Below, piece after piece: positions 35,492 through 48,938 of a stretch of DNA of 64,000 nt. The stretch covers positions 62,001-126,000 of the forward strand of contig VZRS01001709.1 of the NCBI GenBank assembly GCA_013398055.1. Direction: 5' to 3'. Position 1 is the stretch's first letter, and the number at the start of each line of letters is the position of its first letter. Source of the stretch: Ifrita kowaldi. Taxonomy: Eukaryota > Chordata > Aves > Passeriformes > Cinclosomatidae. The position numbers and the translations under genes were made by a program. The notes beneath the pieces were generated by a model that worked only from the letters and a program-made list of their open reading frames with translations, did not search any database and had not been told where the DNA came from.

Positions 35492-36896
35492 TCCATATTA
35501 GAATCCCATATTAGTTCATAGTAACTGAATTGGGTTGGTTGCAGAAAGGTTATGGACAGTGTTGGCCTTACACCATTACAGGCAAAGCATGTCTCTTGCA
35601 TGTTTTTTTTCCAAAGCCCTTTACAGTGACCTAAGATGTTGGATCTACAGCTCATTTTTTTCCCGTGTTAAGTCCAAGAAGACATTGATATTCCTATGTA
35701 TTCATTTGTTCCCATGGGATACTGATATCTGATCTCTTTGGGTATTCCAATTTGCAGTCCAAAACCACAAAAATAAGTTTGGCAGCTAAAATTAATGACT
35801 GTTTCTGATTTGGCAAGGTACTTAAACACATGCTCACCTTCAAGTGCATGAGTCCCCCAATAACGCAATCGTTATTCATTCCATGAAATGAAGCAACTGC
35901 TAGCCTGGCACTTACATGCTTCTGTGTAATATTTTGAAACACACATTCAGTAAGTAAGTAATTAGACTTTTTTCATGAGTTGTGCAAAGCTGGTCTGAAG
36001 CTCTGCCTGTTCACTCTGTAAAACGTTTGTGTAGTCATTTCCACTAATTCTTAAATTTATACCAGTGTGTAGTGACGCACACAGCTCTGTTAAGTCTAAA
36101 AATATCTTGTCCGTTTTCATACAACCTGCAAGATTATAACAGTTAAAAATCCCTGAAAGAAAACTAATCAGACATAGTTTAACCGAAATCTCAGAGTCCA
36201 CTAGAGCATCTCCAGTCTTGATACCATCTTGAAGTGAGGGAGGTCACACAAGTCTTTCTGTAAGGTACTTGGGGCACTCCCTCATTACCTCCATAGAAAG
36301 GATATCACAGTTGACAGTGTTGTAACCAAAGCTGGTAAACACGACTTCGATGCCATGGAGACGCAATGGACTTGCACGCAAATCAAAGTGGTGTCCCTCC
36401 ATGCCATTTGTTTTCTCACTGAGGAAAAAAGCCACTGAGGAAGCAGTGATTGTGAGGGTGTTCACAAAAATGCAACAAAGTGTGATGGAGTGGATTTTTT
36501 TTTAATTTAGAACACTAATTTTGATTAAAAGACAATGGGTTATGTCAGTGTATGCTCTGTATGTGTGGTATTCAAATCATGCAGAAATCTGCCTTGCAAG
36601 GAAGCCTAACATCTCTGAAATCCTTCAGTACGGCATCCATATGCATCTCTAGGAAATTCTGTAGTCAGTCCAAATCCCAAGTGTTAAGAAGGAAAAGTTT
36701 CTAAGAAGTCAAAAGACCGGGGGGAAATCTCACATTTAATTTACACACTACACACTGTTTGGTAAATAGCAGCTATTGTTTAGAGTAGAATGCAGTCACC
36801 ATTCATTATATTTTGACTCTACATTCTTCATCGGGAATTCAGGAAGTGGTTCAGACTAAAATATTCCCTTATGTTATTTGACCTGTAAAAACTTGG
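35492..36896. other. unique DNA, no gene seen
   Basis: No gene or repeat recognised. Minus-strand frames of 70-80 codons at 35.7-36.5 kb have no family features. Confidence 0.5.
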
Positions 36897-36962
36897 AGCC
36901 AGGCCAGATTCTGCAGTCCTTAAACAGACAACACTCCCATTGACTGTGGGATTGGACCTTAA
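36897..36962. repeat. ancient repeat relic E
   Basis: Reads GCCAGGCCAGATTCTGCAGT, then CCTTAAACAGACAACACTCC and CATTGACTGTGGGATTGGAC. It shares the CTCCCATTGACT-GGGATTGGA core with the fold-back relics but starts with a different left arm (CCAGATTCTGCAGTCCTTA). It is likely an old amniote interspersed repeat that I cannot name. Confidence 0.4.
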
Positions 36963-37470
36963 AGTTGACTGGGCTGTAGCCCTGTGCTGCTCAGCTCAGT
37001 GCAGTCATTTGGGGCATGGGGTGGTGGCCGTGGCACACTGAAAATAAGACCATTGGATTTGTTTGGAGCTGTTATCCATCCGTCTAGAGAAACAGTGGGA
37101 ATTCCCTGCCACAGCCTGTACAGTGTCTTAGAAACAGAACTAAACACCCCATGGAATTATTACTTCAATTATCATTCCGTCCTGCTGCTTCTGACAGAAA
37201 AACATTACCGAGTTGAAGGTAAACCATAGCTTTTCAATGGATTCCTTCACAGAGCACACTCGGAACGAAATTCTCGGAGTTAGCTTCCCTCCTGTTTATT
37301 TAAAGCAGAAGTAGGTATCCAAACACCCTGTGAGGCTGGGATTCACCATCTTGTATTTTTGAGCACTAATGCATTTGAAAAGCAAGATGAAGTCCCAGAA
37401 TTAAGGAGACAATTCTGCTTATGGTTTCATTTGGCCATTAAGATTCCATTTCAAATTCCTGTTTAATTTA
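36963..37470. other. unique DNA, no gene seen
   Basis: Nothing recognised. Confidence 0.5.
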
Positions 37471-37862
37471 GGATCACAGAATGGTTTGGGCTGGAAGGGA
37501 TCTTAAAGATCATCTGGTTACAATCCCTCTGCTGTGGGCAGGGACACCTTCCATTAGACCAAGTAATGGTTGCTCAAAGCCCCACCCAGCCTGGCCTTGA
37601 GCACTTCCACGGATGGAGCAGCCACAGCTTGTCTGGGCAACCTGTGCCAGTGCTTCACTCCCCTCAGAGTTAAGCTTTTCTTCCTAACATCTACTCCAAA
37701 CTTACTCTCAAGGTTGTGCCTTGTCCCAGGGCTTCCCTCTTGCCCTGTCACTCCAGCTCCTGAATGAAGAATCCTTCTCCAGCTTCCTTGTAGGACCCCT
37801 TCAGACACTGGAAGGCTGCTATGAGGTCTCCACACAACCTTCTCTTCTCCAGAAGAAGGGAA
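37471..37862 (-). mobile_element. CR1 LINE, truncated 3' part
   Basis: Antisense CR1 in order on the plus strand: GGATCACAGAATGGTTTGGG, CTGGAAGGGATCTTAAAGAT, GGGCAGGGACACCTTCCATT, CAGCCTGGCCTTGAGCACTT, CAACCTGTGCCAGTGCTTCA, then the TTCTTCCTAACATCTACTCC stretch, GCTGCTATGAGGTCTCCACA and CCTTCTCTTCTCCAG. About 390 bp remain. The 93-codon minus-strand frame inside it (37554-37835) is a remnant of CR1 3' coding sequence, not a host gene. Confidence 0.95.
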
Positions 37863-39329
37863 CTAAGTTTAAATCTCATCACATGACTTGAGGGAAGTGG
37901 GCTGAAGCATTGCCCTGGGATCATATTCCAGCTGTCGTCACCCTATAGCTTATCCCACTCTGAAAACACTGGAGCACATGGAAAGGGTTAAAACCAAGTA
38001 GGATCATGCCATAACCTGCAAGGGAGCAATTCCTGCTGGCCACTCCTTCACACTCACCTTTGTTACCCTTACTAATGTTCTTGGTTAGGAGTGATGCTGA
38101 ACTTCTCAGAAAGCTACAAGACAGCCACCACACCATTCTTTCACCAGGTATCCTGATCCTGCAGGCTTTTCCACCGTAACACCCCAGCTCCCAGTGAAAC
38201 ATGGCTCATCGATGCTACACTGCAAAATACACCCTCAGCAGGGACCCCACAGCATGCACTGTGTATCCTATGAACAGAATTAAAGCTCTCTGCACCTGTG
38301 CAGGAGGGAAGATCATTTATCATTACGGATTTCACTGTTAGGGAAGGGACTGGTGTTTCTAGAACACTTTGAAAAACACCCCTGTGAAGGTATGAACAAA
38401 CAACTGAGTGTTTTGTTCAAATCAGCGCCTGATATTTTTAGGCTGCTGCGCTTGGTGTTTAGCAGTTATCTTTAGAATTTAACCTATCAGATAGGAAATG
38501 CTTAGTTTGGCAGAGGCAGGAGGATTACTCAGTGTTAGCTCACTGGTTACACTTCCACAGGCTTTAAGACAATCTTCTTCTTTAGACTTCATATTTTTTT
38601 GATAGCAAGTTAATGCATAAAGGTTGCTTCAACATTACTCTACACAATGGGACCAGGTGAGTCTTTGTGTAGCCTTTTTCCTTGGCAACTGCTCTCACTT
38701 GAGTCAGGAACACTCTGTTCCATGAGGACGTTTGCCCTATAGCACCCTGTGACTCAGAGCACATTCCCTCCTGGAAATGAAAAGGCAAATGGAGTTCTCT
38801 TCCATGGTATCAGCAGCGAGATTTGCAAGAGGCAGGTTTTATTTCCCCTCCCACACCCTTTTTTTTGTTTTTTTATATTGAGATTTGAATGATCTTGTGG
38901 AATTCTGTAAATACTTTATTACATACTTTATAGGTGGAGTATTTTATATCTCACAGTCTTTTTGAAAGTGCAGCCACTGAGTTCAGTTTCTCCTGCCCCA
39001 TGGTTGAGCTGTAACTGCTTCCATCTGTCCAAACCTATGCGCAGTTCACTAATTGTTGACCCCTTAGGTAGGACTTGCTGTTTCTATAGGTTTATTGTTA
39101 ATCATTAGATTCAGGAAAAATAAACCTCTTTGACACTACCAATAAGGGGTTCCAAGAATGAAGAGAAAAATTCCTCCTGCTTTAATTGCTCTTAGCGTTT
39201 TTAAAACACATTCCTTCAGCAATTTAGGAGAAAATGCTTATGGATAGGACTGGCTCACAGAAATGTATACCTAAAGAGCTCGCAGGAAAATTGGATTAAA
39301 CTACCACTACTGCAAACAATTCTAAGATT
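37863..39329. other. unique DNA, no gene seen
   Basis: No gene or repeat recognised; T-rich runs near 38860. Confidence 0.5.
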
Positions 39330-39359
39330 AATTTTTCAGCACAACAGTGCTGAAAAATT
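39330..39359. repeat. hairpin, 13-bp perfect stem, 4-nt loop
   Basis: AATTTTTCAGCAC (39330-39342), loop AACA, GTGCTGAAAAATT (39347-39359). All 13 pairs match. It would form the same hairpin from either strand. The arms do not extend, so it is too short for an ordinary microRNA precursor. There is no T-run terminator context relevant in a vertebrate. Its role is unknown. Confidence 0.9.
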
Positions 39360-40302
39360 TGTCTGGAAACACTCTTTGCCTGCAAGTTTCATTCATATTT
39401 ATCTGCATAGATTTCTCATGGTCGTACACTCAGAGAACCTTTTCAGGTTTTTTGAAAAGTCATGTACAACCCAACCCTCCATGATGGAAGTCTCATATGA
39501 CAAAGGCAAGAAATCTGGTGTAAGTGGCTGATAGACTGTGTCACAACTATGAAAGGCTTCACACAATTAAAAAAACCAAGGAAAATTTTCTTTAAAAGAA
39601 ATTATAGAGTACATGTGACTTGTTAGTTTTCAAGATGTTTTTATAATCTACCATTATTGCTGCATTGCTAGATATCAGATATTTCTTTTTCACCCCAAGA
39701 TAAATAGCACACAATTCTCCCTAGTTCTTTACATTCATCACATACTACATCAAAATACATCTGTGTTCCAGCAAAACCTGTGGACAACTGGGGATAAATA
39801 TTTCCCTTTTAAAAACTCATTTTTCAAAATGTTTATTTTGAGAATTACCATTTTTCATCTCATTATTTAAGCCAATAATTACAATGAAAAGAATGTTTTC
39901 CAGTAGCCTAAATTAAAAATACTTGGTTTTACTTTTTAGCCTGAGCGATAATTCATATTTTGAAAACAAATTTGCAAAGCAAACAGTCCAAGAAAACGAA
40001 ACTTACCATATGGAGAGATCTGGGGGTTTGTGAGTGTGGGGTATGTGGTTTGCTTTGGGGTTTTTTTTGGATTTTAGTTTCTCAAAAACTGAAAAAGGAC
40101 TTTTTCAGCAAGTAAAATGAAATGATACTCACTCGTTATCAGAACGTGCTAGAGTCCTAACCAAGGACCAAGATAATCATTGCTCAATGCCTGATTATCT
40201 TCCACTAAAAGTCATTAATTCCAATTATGAAAGAAGGATGTAAAACAAACTTATTTATGTCTCTTTTCACAAATTTGAAACATCCATCACCCCTCGGTTA
40301 CA
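39360..40302. other. AT-rich unique DNA, no gene seen
   Basis: Very AT-rich with short T runs. Nothing recognised. Confidence 0.5.
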
Positions 40303-40446
40303 TTCTGTCCCATCCCAGGAAGTGCTCAAGGCCAGGCTGCATGGAGCTCTGAGCAACCTGATCTAGTGGAAGGTGTCCCTGCCCATGGCAGGAGGGTTGG
40401 AACTGGATGATCTTTAAGGTCCCCTCCAATCCAAGCTATTTTGTGT
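40303..40446 (+). mobile_element. CR1 LINE 3' tail
   Basis: Sense CR1 tail in order: CCCATCCCAGGAAGTGCTCA, AGGCCAGGCTGCATGGAGCT, CTGAGCAACCTGATCTAGTG, GAAGGTGTCCCTGCCCATGG, TTGGAACTGGATGATCTTTA, AGGTCCCCTCCAATCCAAGC. About 140 bp, strongly 5'-truncated, with no coding capacity. Confidence 0.95.
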
Positions 40447-43400
40447 TTTTATTATTCTCAGCATGAATAAAAAAGATAAAATATGGAAAGAGCAAACACG
40501 GTGCAGATGTGTCCCACCAGCGTGTCCGTCCCCCTTCCCTGGGAACGGCACAGGGGGCAAATGGTACAAACCAAACACCAGACACAAGCTGGAGAACAGC
40601 AGACCTCAAAGGGGGAGAAAAAAACCCACAACAAAATACTAGTAAAGGATGAACTCGAAAATGAAAGAAGTGACATATGTCTACATTCTTCCCCCAGGGT
40701 GACAGATACTCAGCATTACAGCATGAGAGGAGCTGGACTCCAGGGCAGAACCCAACTGAAGCAAGAGCTGAGTTCTGCCAGGGTAATGTGGGGTTATTTT
40801 TCCATATGTCATGTGGGTTAAACTAATCTAGAGAGTGATCTGACGAGTACTGCTGAGCTTAAGAACTTGTGTAGGAAGACTGAACTTGAAGAAAACCTCT
40901 TCAAGACAAGACATAGTTGGTTTTACCTCAGCTGGCGTTTCGCTCTCTCTCATCAGGTTTAGGCTTTAATAGCGGCTGCATAGAAACCTGAGCTGTGCAA
41001 GACTATATGAATTTTATCCTTACCAAGTAATGCATAGGCATTATCTGACACTCACAGAAGGAACTGATAGCAAAATTCACCTTGATCTATGCCTTCAGTT
41101 CTCAACTACCCCTCTGCACATGGTGAATTGAACTACTGTATATGTGGGGATGGTGTGAGTAAGAGAATCAGCCTGGCTTTGGCATGTAAGCAGGATATTA
41201 TTTATAAGGTGTGCACTCACATACACAGTCTAAGCTCAAAATAACAGAGAAAAACCTTGTTCCTTCTAAAAAATCCCTGCCACTCCTTTGTTCTGTAATT
41301 TCACCTAGCATTTCCATTACAATTGTAAATGGTTTATTTCTAAGAACCAGAGGAAGGTTCAGTGGGACTCCAGCTAGGTGTTTGATGTCCAACTCTTGGA
41401 GCTAATTTTAAATTTTCCATCTCTGCTGAGAATCCTTTTTTCACATAAAATGGATCACCAGACTCATTAGAGACCTGGGAACAGAATTAAAGGGCAGTGA
41501 CAGGTACAGCTGAGTATGTAACTGCAAATTAATTTCTTCATGTGAATTACAATCATTATGTTTGCAAATGGATTCATTTTCAATGAAAAAAAAATCTGTT
41601 CTCATGAGAGAAAAATTCTGCTTCTATGAGATAATTACAGTTTTGGCCTTTCTCTTTTATGGAATTCCCTTTAAAGGCTGCTGATTATACCATGAAGAGC
41701 AGCAGCTGGTGAGTATCTTATTTGATTAACAATTCAAGCAAAATTTACATAAAAACTTAGCACACAGGATCACAATTTCCAGAAGATGGATGGAGTCCTG
41801 CCTGCTGTGTCTGCAGTGTGACTGATTTCAGTGCAAGTCCTTGCTCTGATGTGTCTGCAGATTGCACAGGGCCAACATTCCCAAACGGATTTAATGGATA
41901 TTACTACTCAATTCTAACTGTCTACAAACAAATTAGAGATTCATTTGCAAATTTGAATTGCCTTAGTGTTTTTGTTTGGTGTTTTTTAGAGATATGTGTG
42001 GTTATGTTCCCCGTGCTTGCTGCAGAAATTTAGTGATGTTTGCAAGAGTATAGGGAAGAAAATGCAAGGTCAAGATGACAATAAATACCAGGATTTAACA
42101 TTTTATGTGTGGCCTTCCAGCACAAAGCAGCCAGCCTTTAAATAAGACATTTTTTGTCACAAGGTGTGTGAAAGGATTTCAGTGTTTTCATTACAACAGT
42201 CCGAAAATCTGATTTACACTATAGGGAGGAGACGTTTGAAGCCACCTGTATACCAATGCAAAGAAATGGAAAAAGAAAGAAAGAAAAGCCACAGACCTTA
42301 GTTTTCACCTGCAAGTGAAATCAGTGATTGGTTCCAGCTTCAAACCTGAGTAAGGCAAATAAACCCCCACAGTTTTGTCCTGTTTCCCTGCTCAGCTCAT
42401 CCTGCTGGAAAGTTGTGTGGTCCTGTTTCCCCTAGAGCAGCATCTTACCCACAAGAAGATGGAAAATGCCATCTAGGGTGCTCCCACAGGCAGATCACAT
42501 GGATTCAATTCAAATCACTGGAGCTTTAGGATCAAGCCTTCCAGGTGCCTTGTCAGGGACGCAATGTGCCCCATTCCTATGTGAAACATCGTGTTCAATA
42601 CATTTATACCCTTTCTGTCCTTTTTACTGCACTTCATAGATGTCTGAGAAGCTTGCTACGTTCTGTCCTTGGGTTTGTCACAGACCCTGGCAACTTCACC
42701 GACTCACTCTTCCCTCTGTGCTTACAACTGGGACTCAATTTGCCAGCGCCTGTTGAGCACAAAGAGTCCCTTCAAAGGTTTTGTGTGAGGGCTGTTGTCA
42801 CTGCACCACCAGCTCAAGGCTTGATCTTATCCCTCTGAATTGTACTGACAGCAGGATTGGGCCCCAGATGAGATAGTGTCTCTGACTCGAGTCAGACTGT
42901 ACTGTTAAAATTCCCACTACTAAAATGCAGCCTTTCTATTTCTTTGTACACAGTCCTCAGGACTTCTTAATAGCAGCAGGCAAGAGAATTCCAATTATGC
43001 CAGAGGGATCTTTACTTGTCTGAAGCAGAAGAGAATCCATGGGAATTCTCAGAAGCTTTTTATCTCTTGCTCCCTGCAATTATTTTCTATGCTGGAAGCA
43101 TAATTGAGGAGGAAAAAAGCAGATGACATCAGCTACCGAGTAGAAAAATATCAAGAAGAAATGACATACACTGTGGAACAGAAAGATACTTCACTGCAGC
43201 AGGCACTAGCCTGGGATCAGAGAGCAGCACTTGCTTCCAAGGTTTGACATAGATTTCCCATACAGCCTTAAAGAAATCATATCTCTCTTGTAATTCTTCA
43301 TTACTCCATAGGAAGTCTCTAGGATAAAGCTCAAGGCTCACTCAGAGGTGTTCACAGAGGACAGCAGTGAATGCTCTATAAATACCTACAAAGCAAAAAC

Positions 43401-44880
43401 CACGTGAGGGAAAGATGTAGGAAAACATAAGCACTCAGGAATAATCACTCCTTTAGAAGTAAAAGAAAGGAAAGACTGCTTTGCCTGGAGATGTAGGGCC
43501 CACCTGCACTCTCCTTGAAAAGCCACTGCAGTAGGAGAGTGCACTTCAATTATCAGGCTGTCACAAAGCCCCCTCAGTTTTTCTTTATTCTGAAGGGATG
43601 CATTAAAAACAAACATAACTCCCTTTTAAGTGCATTAGGAAAAATGGGTCAAGTGGCACCATGTGCACCTACAGTGGGGATTTCCCCACTCTCATTTAAA
43701 GCCACCTGACAGCCATAATTTAAGCACAAAACCAGAAAGTAAATTATTTTCTTCCTTCCCCGCTGCCCTCCAAAAGCTGGATAAAACAAACTGCTTCCTA
43801 TCAGCAGCAGCTTGTTTGAAAACCCGGCATGGCAAACTGCGACCAAGGTGTTCGTGGCCAAGTTCCCACCAGGAGATTCTGGGCACATACAAGACTGTTC
43901 TCCCAGTCCCTTTCCCATAGGCACTGGGAATTCACCACCACCAATCTCCAGGTCTGAATGCACAGAAACTTTGGTTGTTTTCTGGCAGATTGGGGTGGAA
44001 TCCTGCCTTTGGGTTAGACAAAGCAATTCCTTGATGTGCCAGGCATCACACTGGGATGCTCTGCTGCAGCTCAGCATTGCTCTTGTAGGCAATGACGAAA
44101 AATTAGGAGTTTTGGCACATGAGCAACCCCAAAAAGAAGGGGAAATGCTGATTTGTGACCCAGAGTTTTCTACTCTTAGTTCATAGATGTTCTTTCTTTG
44201 TTTCTTACATGAGACTAAGAAAGCTGGGCCCCCACAAGTGCATTTTACACTACTTCCTTCAGCTTATAGCAACTTCCCATAAAATATTTTTGATTTAATA
44301 AACCATCTTGCTCTATACATTAAAATTCCTCCACCTACAGTAAACGAGACTGTGACAATTAACCAAAACCACAGAGACCCTAATAAACCGTAATAAAAAG
44401 GATTTAGGATTTCTTATTTCAACAATTTAGAAAAGCCAACGATATCTTTTCTAGTGGGCACCATAGGAGAAACTTTAAAAAGGCCACAAAATGCCCTTTA
44501 ATTGGATATTAAATTTGATTATTCAAAAACTCCCAACACAAAAAGAAAAAGGAATGGAGCACAGAATATGCACATAAACTCTTTAGATAAGCAAATGCCA
44601 ACACGATGGAATTTCTGTCTGGAACCACAGCGAGGACCAAACTAAGAGTGCAGCACCCAGTAGCTCTGATGGGGACCTTGTGGGAAAGACTACCAAAGTG
44701 TTTTATATTTAATTAATAGAAAAACCTGAGTAATTATTGCTACCAGTTCCTTGGACACTGAGCCTGTAGCTTACAGAGACACAGAGCTCTGGCTGTCCCA
44801 GGCATGAGCTAAAAGAGAAGACTTCCAACAATGTTCCTGGTAAGACATTGAGAAAGATGAACACAGACAGGGCTGTGCAT
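40447..44880. other. unique DNA, no gene seen
   Basis: Overlapping long frames at 43649-44092 (minus, 147 codons) and 43812-44186 (plus, 124 codons) lie in a less AT-rich patch and have no domain I recognise. No repeat named. Confidence 0.45.
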
Positions 44881-45360
44881 TCACAGACCATTTAGTTAAC
44901 ATAGTCTTCACATTTATTTTCGAGACAACTGCTCTGCAAGGGCAAGATTTTATTCTTTGAATTCTGTGCGTTATTAGGAAGTCGTAATTTTAGAATTCCA
45001 AAGATAAAAGGTAGGATTTTGCTGAGGAGGAGGGAAAGGTGTATATAAATACCATGGCTCCAAAATTCCCAGGCATAAATCGTGTAATTTAAATCTCCTA
45101 AATCTGTGAGCGTAGCGACAATTTATGTTTACAGCTGTTGTTCAGAGTGGAGAAACCACTTGGCCCGGGATTGAACAGCATCTTCTATCTTTAGTCTTGC
45201 CTAAAATTTATTATTCATGGACCATGGTTCTTTGCTTTAAGAGCACTTGGCTAGAAAGCTCTGCATTTCATGCATCAATCTCAGCCGGATTAGCAAAGAA
45301 AACACTTAGCATTAAAACAATGCCAATGTGTTTCCATACAGAAGGATGAAAAAGAAACTC
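44881..45360. promoter_or_regulatory. candidate conserved non-coding block
   Basis: High-complexity, repeat-free DNA that keeps CpG dinucleotides (GTCGTAATT, GAGCGTAGCGACAA) in a CpG-poor neighbourhood and has a TATATAAATACC word at about 45042. The texture suggests constraint, but no comparison is possible here. Confidence 0.15.
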
Positions 45361-48300
45361 TCCAAATGCATAAACGCATGTTGTCAGTTAAGCTGCTCGG
45401 GTTAATGTGATATTCCTTCATCCTCCTTGCTTCAAAAATCAGAAGAAAATTTTATATGATTCATGCAGAAATCCTGGAGGGAAACTACAACACATCCTAC
45501 GACTTTGTATTTTCTTCCCCGCCCTTTTTGGGCTGTAGTGAACAGCTGCTCATTGTCTAAAATAGCAACTCCCTTTTCAGTCTTTTTCACGTCAAAAGGA
45601 AGGCATCTTATCCGTCCAGTTTTCTGAGCCTAGGGAGGTGTAAACACTCATTTCCTAGTGGGAACCTTCACACATTTCAGCTCTGTGAACCCTGGCATCC
45701 AAAGGCCAGAACAACATCTTCACATGATTTTCTCTCTCACCTCCTTTATCAAATATCACCCTGCCTGTAACACACCTTTCCCTTCCAGCTCAGCAACCCC
45801 CACTTGCTGCTGTCCCTCAGGCCACGCAGCCAGAGCTGCTGATGCAAAGGGTGGAGATGGCATTTGTTTTGTGATACCTTATCAGTGGGCTGATACCAAT
45901 GTCTCACAAAAAAGTTTCTTAATGGCAAGATAACTTGGCAGCTTCCTCATGGTTACCAGCATTTCACATCAGCTCTTGGTCCAGTGTTGCACAAGTACTT
46001 CCCAATCCTCTTCATTTTAATCCCACTGCAGACTTCTTCCAGGACATTTTGTGATTTCCTCCCCTGGAGCTGCAGAATCTCCACAGCTGAGTACACTGCT
46101 CCAGCTCTTCTGCTTCAGCTGGAGCAAAAGTGCTATTCAAAATACAACTTAACCTTTTTTATTTATGGGTTTACATATTTCAAAATGAGATTTTTTTTTT
46201 TAAAACCTGTCAAATTTTAAATCCAAATGGCTCTCCTGGTTGCAAGCCAAGACCTTTTCCTGATAAAGGAGAGCAAGGAAACTTCTGTAAAAGTTGAAGT
46301 GTCTAAAAAGAATTTAGCAGTGGGTCTTGGTGATAGCAGAGGGTTGATGGGCAGTGGCTGCACCAACCTCCAAAAGGAAAATAATTGAAGCTTGCATTTT
46401 CACCACTACAAAACATTTTTTTCTTTTTTTTGAGAAGGAACTTTCTTGAAAAACTAAAAGTGGAAGAGTATAGGTCTGATTTTTTATTTAGTTTTAATTT
46501 AAACCCTTTGTTGAAATGAGCAGACATTCTGTGTTTATAGCAGTGCCACTCAAAAGAGAAGAAAAGTACTCAAATATCCCTGGGCTCCGAATACACAGAC
46601 ATGAGCTTTACACTCAAACTGTTGCAAAGCACATGCTAAAATATTCATTAATCTAATTAGGGGCCAAATCCTGGAAAAAGCTTTACTTCCCCACATGAAT
46701 TCTCCCACTGAGTGTGTGGATACCATTCCCAGCAGCCCTAGTTATTACAAGCCAGATTCCAGCCGTCTTTCCCACACTGCCCATGCTAACACATGGGTAA
46801 TCTGTAATTTAAACAGGAATCCTTGGAGACTCTGGTGCTACTTGACCTACATGGACCTGCCACCACAATGGTTCACTTGGAGAGGTAAGAACTTCCCAAA
46901 TTCCCACCCTGTGCCTGCTGGGCCAGACTCCACCACCCTCAGCCCAGCCTTAATATCCTCATTAAAATGCCAACATACCTCCCCCTAAGGAGCAAGGTGG
47001 GATGCTCATCCCAGGAATCTGAATAACAACCTCAGGTCAATCTAAACTTCTGCGATTCCAGAGCTCGGGAAAACCGTACAAGCACCACCAGAAATCCAAC
47101 TTGTACACTGACAACTGATGACAACGTTTTATCTCTTGACCAAAGTGCCAGTATAGACTAAATACACCCAAACACTTACATTTGTGGGTTTACACTGAAT
47201 TATAGGCAGCTAAAGATATTTAATAATTAAAGTAGATTAAAACTGCAAGGCTTTAATTATTCAGTGCAGCCATCCCTGTAGCAACTTTCACAATAGATAA
47301 TAGTGCACTTTTCACACAGTTCCCTCAAGTGAACTCCTGCTCTTTGCAGAGGCTGAGGTTTTTCATTTGTTTTCTTTTGATTTGGATTCTTTGCTCTTGC
47401 CATGGAATTCTGGGTTTCTTCTGTGTGATAGGAGAAGCTCATGCTCTTCTCTAATGTTCTGATAGACCTGTACAGGCTGCAGGTCACAGCAAAGAGCCAC
47501 AAAGCAAATTTGCACCAAATCTTAGAAAGCATGAGGCCAAAAATCCTTACAGATCACCCTTCACTATAGTACACTCTGCAAAGTTTACTTTTTCTGTTCA
47601 GCTGCATCCTCTATATTGCATGCAAAAGTCCATTTATGTAAATTTTCTAATCTAACAGGCTTCCCATCAAGAGGTTTTCCATCAGAAGGTCTTTCTTCTT
47701 CTATAAAAATGAAGATTTTCCTTTCATTGCCTGAAACAATTCCATGACTTATCCTAATTCCAGATTTTGCTTCAGTCAAACTTCTTCAAGGCAAATTTAC
47801 AAAAATTTTAATTAATATGAAATTAACTTAAAAACTACTGAGGGGATATTTCCCCCAATGTTGCTTTTATTCAGTACATATGTAACAATTCCTTCTTCCC
47901 TCTGCACTTGTTTTTTCCTATAGATACTCAGCAGGACTTTGCGAGAGAACAAAGAGAAAAGCTATGAATTATAAATTCATCCCTGTGTTTTTAATTCTGA
48001 AAATCTTACACAAAGCAGGTCCTGGGACAGCATCCCACCCCAGGCACCTCCCATTTGCCCAGTGAGCCCCTTACTCAGCAAATCACTGTAGGTTTCAGTG
48101 ACCTTGGTAATATTTTAAGGGTCATATTTTCCCATGGATGGATTGTTCTGAAACAGTTTCTCCAGTGTGTCAGGCACACTGGCTGTTCTCTGGCATCAGG
48201 CATGCGTATCCTCTTGGCTTCTTTTTTCTCTTAAACAAACATATTTATTGTGTCTACCACCAGAGAAATCTCCCCTCCCTGAATTTCAGCATTTTACCAT

Positions 48301-48769
48301 TTCTTCCTTTTTCCCTTTCCTCATTCTAACTAGAAAGGTGTTAATAAGCTACACCACTTCTGTATTCTTGTAGAAATCCCCTTCTCATACTTCTAGATGG
48401 GACTGTAACAGAGTGAATAGAGTATCTTTCACTTTTCAAACAGGAGCCCAGGGGTGTGATGGGCATAGAAGCAAGTCATTGTTAATCACAATATTTATAC
48501 TTAATTTAGAGTGAAACAACCATGCTCACAACAGAAGGGACTTTTCCTTTCCCACCTCAAAAGTACACAGAGAAACCTTTAACAGGGAGTCCCAGAGGAG
48601 ACCCAAATTCTGATGGAAAGTTCAAGTCTGAAACGAATCTATAGATCATCTAGGACATACAGAAACCCTGCTCAATGGAAAAGACCGGACCCGAAGAGGT
48701 TCCAAACGGGGTAGAATTTCTCCTAGAATTAGATTTTGTGTAGCTTATTATCAAGCAATAATAATGACA
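45361..48769. other. unique DNA, no gene seen
   Basis: Short T and A runs (46190-46202, 46418-46430). No gene, RNA or interspersed repeat recognised. Confidence 0.5.
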
Positions 48770-48770
48770 A

Positions 48771-48792
48771 TCATCATCATCATCACCATCAT
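48771..48792. repeat. (CAT)n trinucleotide tract
   Basis: Seven CAT-type triplets with one ACC interruption. Another AAT tract lies 130 bp downstream. Confidence 0.85.
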
Positions 48793-48921
48793 TTGCACTG
48801 TGGAATGGGTCCAAGTATGCAGGGAAAAAAGCCATTTACTAACAAAACCTTACACTAATTAACTTGGTAAAAGCCGTAACTAAGAGAACCCTATGCTAAA
48901 ATAGATACAGAAAGAGGGGTA

Positions 48922-48938
48922 AATAATAATAATAATAA
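48922..48938. repeat. (AAT)n trinucleotide tract
   Basis: Five to six AAT units ending in an A run. Confidence 0.85.

Noticed and set aside
37554..37835. 93-codon minus-strand frame that looks protein-like
   Set aside because: It lies wholly inside the CR1 copy at 37471-37862 and is a remnant of the LINE's own 3' coding region.
43649..44186. Long overlapping frames on both strands (147 and 124 codons)
   Set aside because: Opposite-strand frames arise together in a less AT-rich patch. There is no family resemblance, splice signal or start context.
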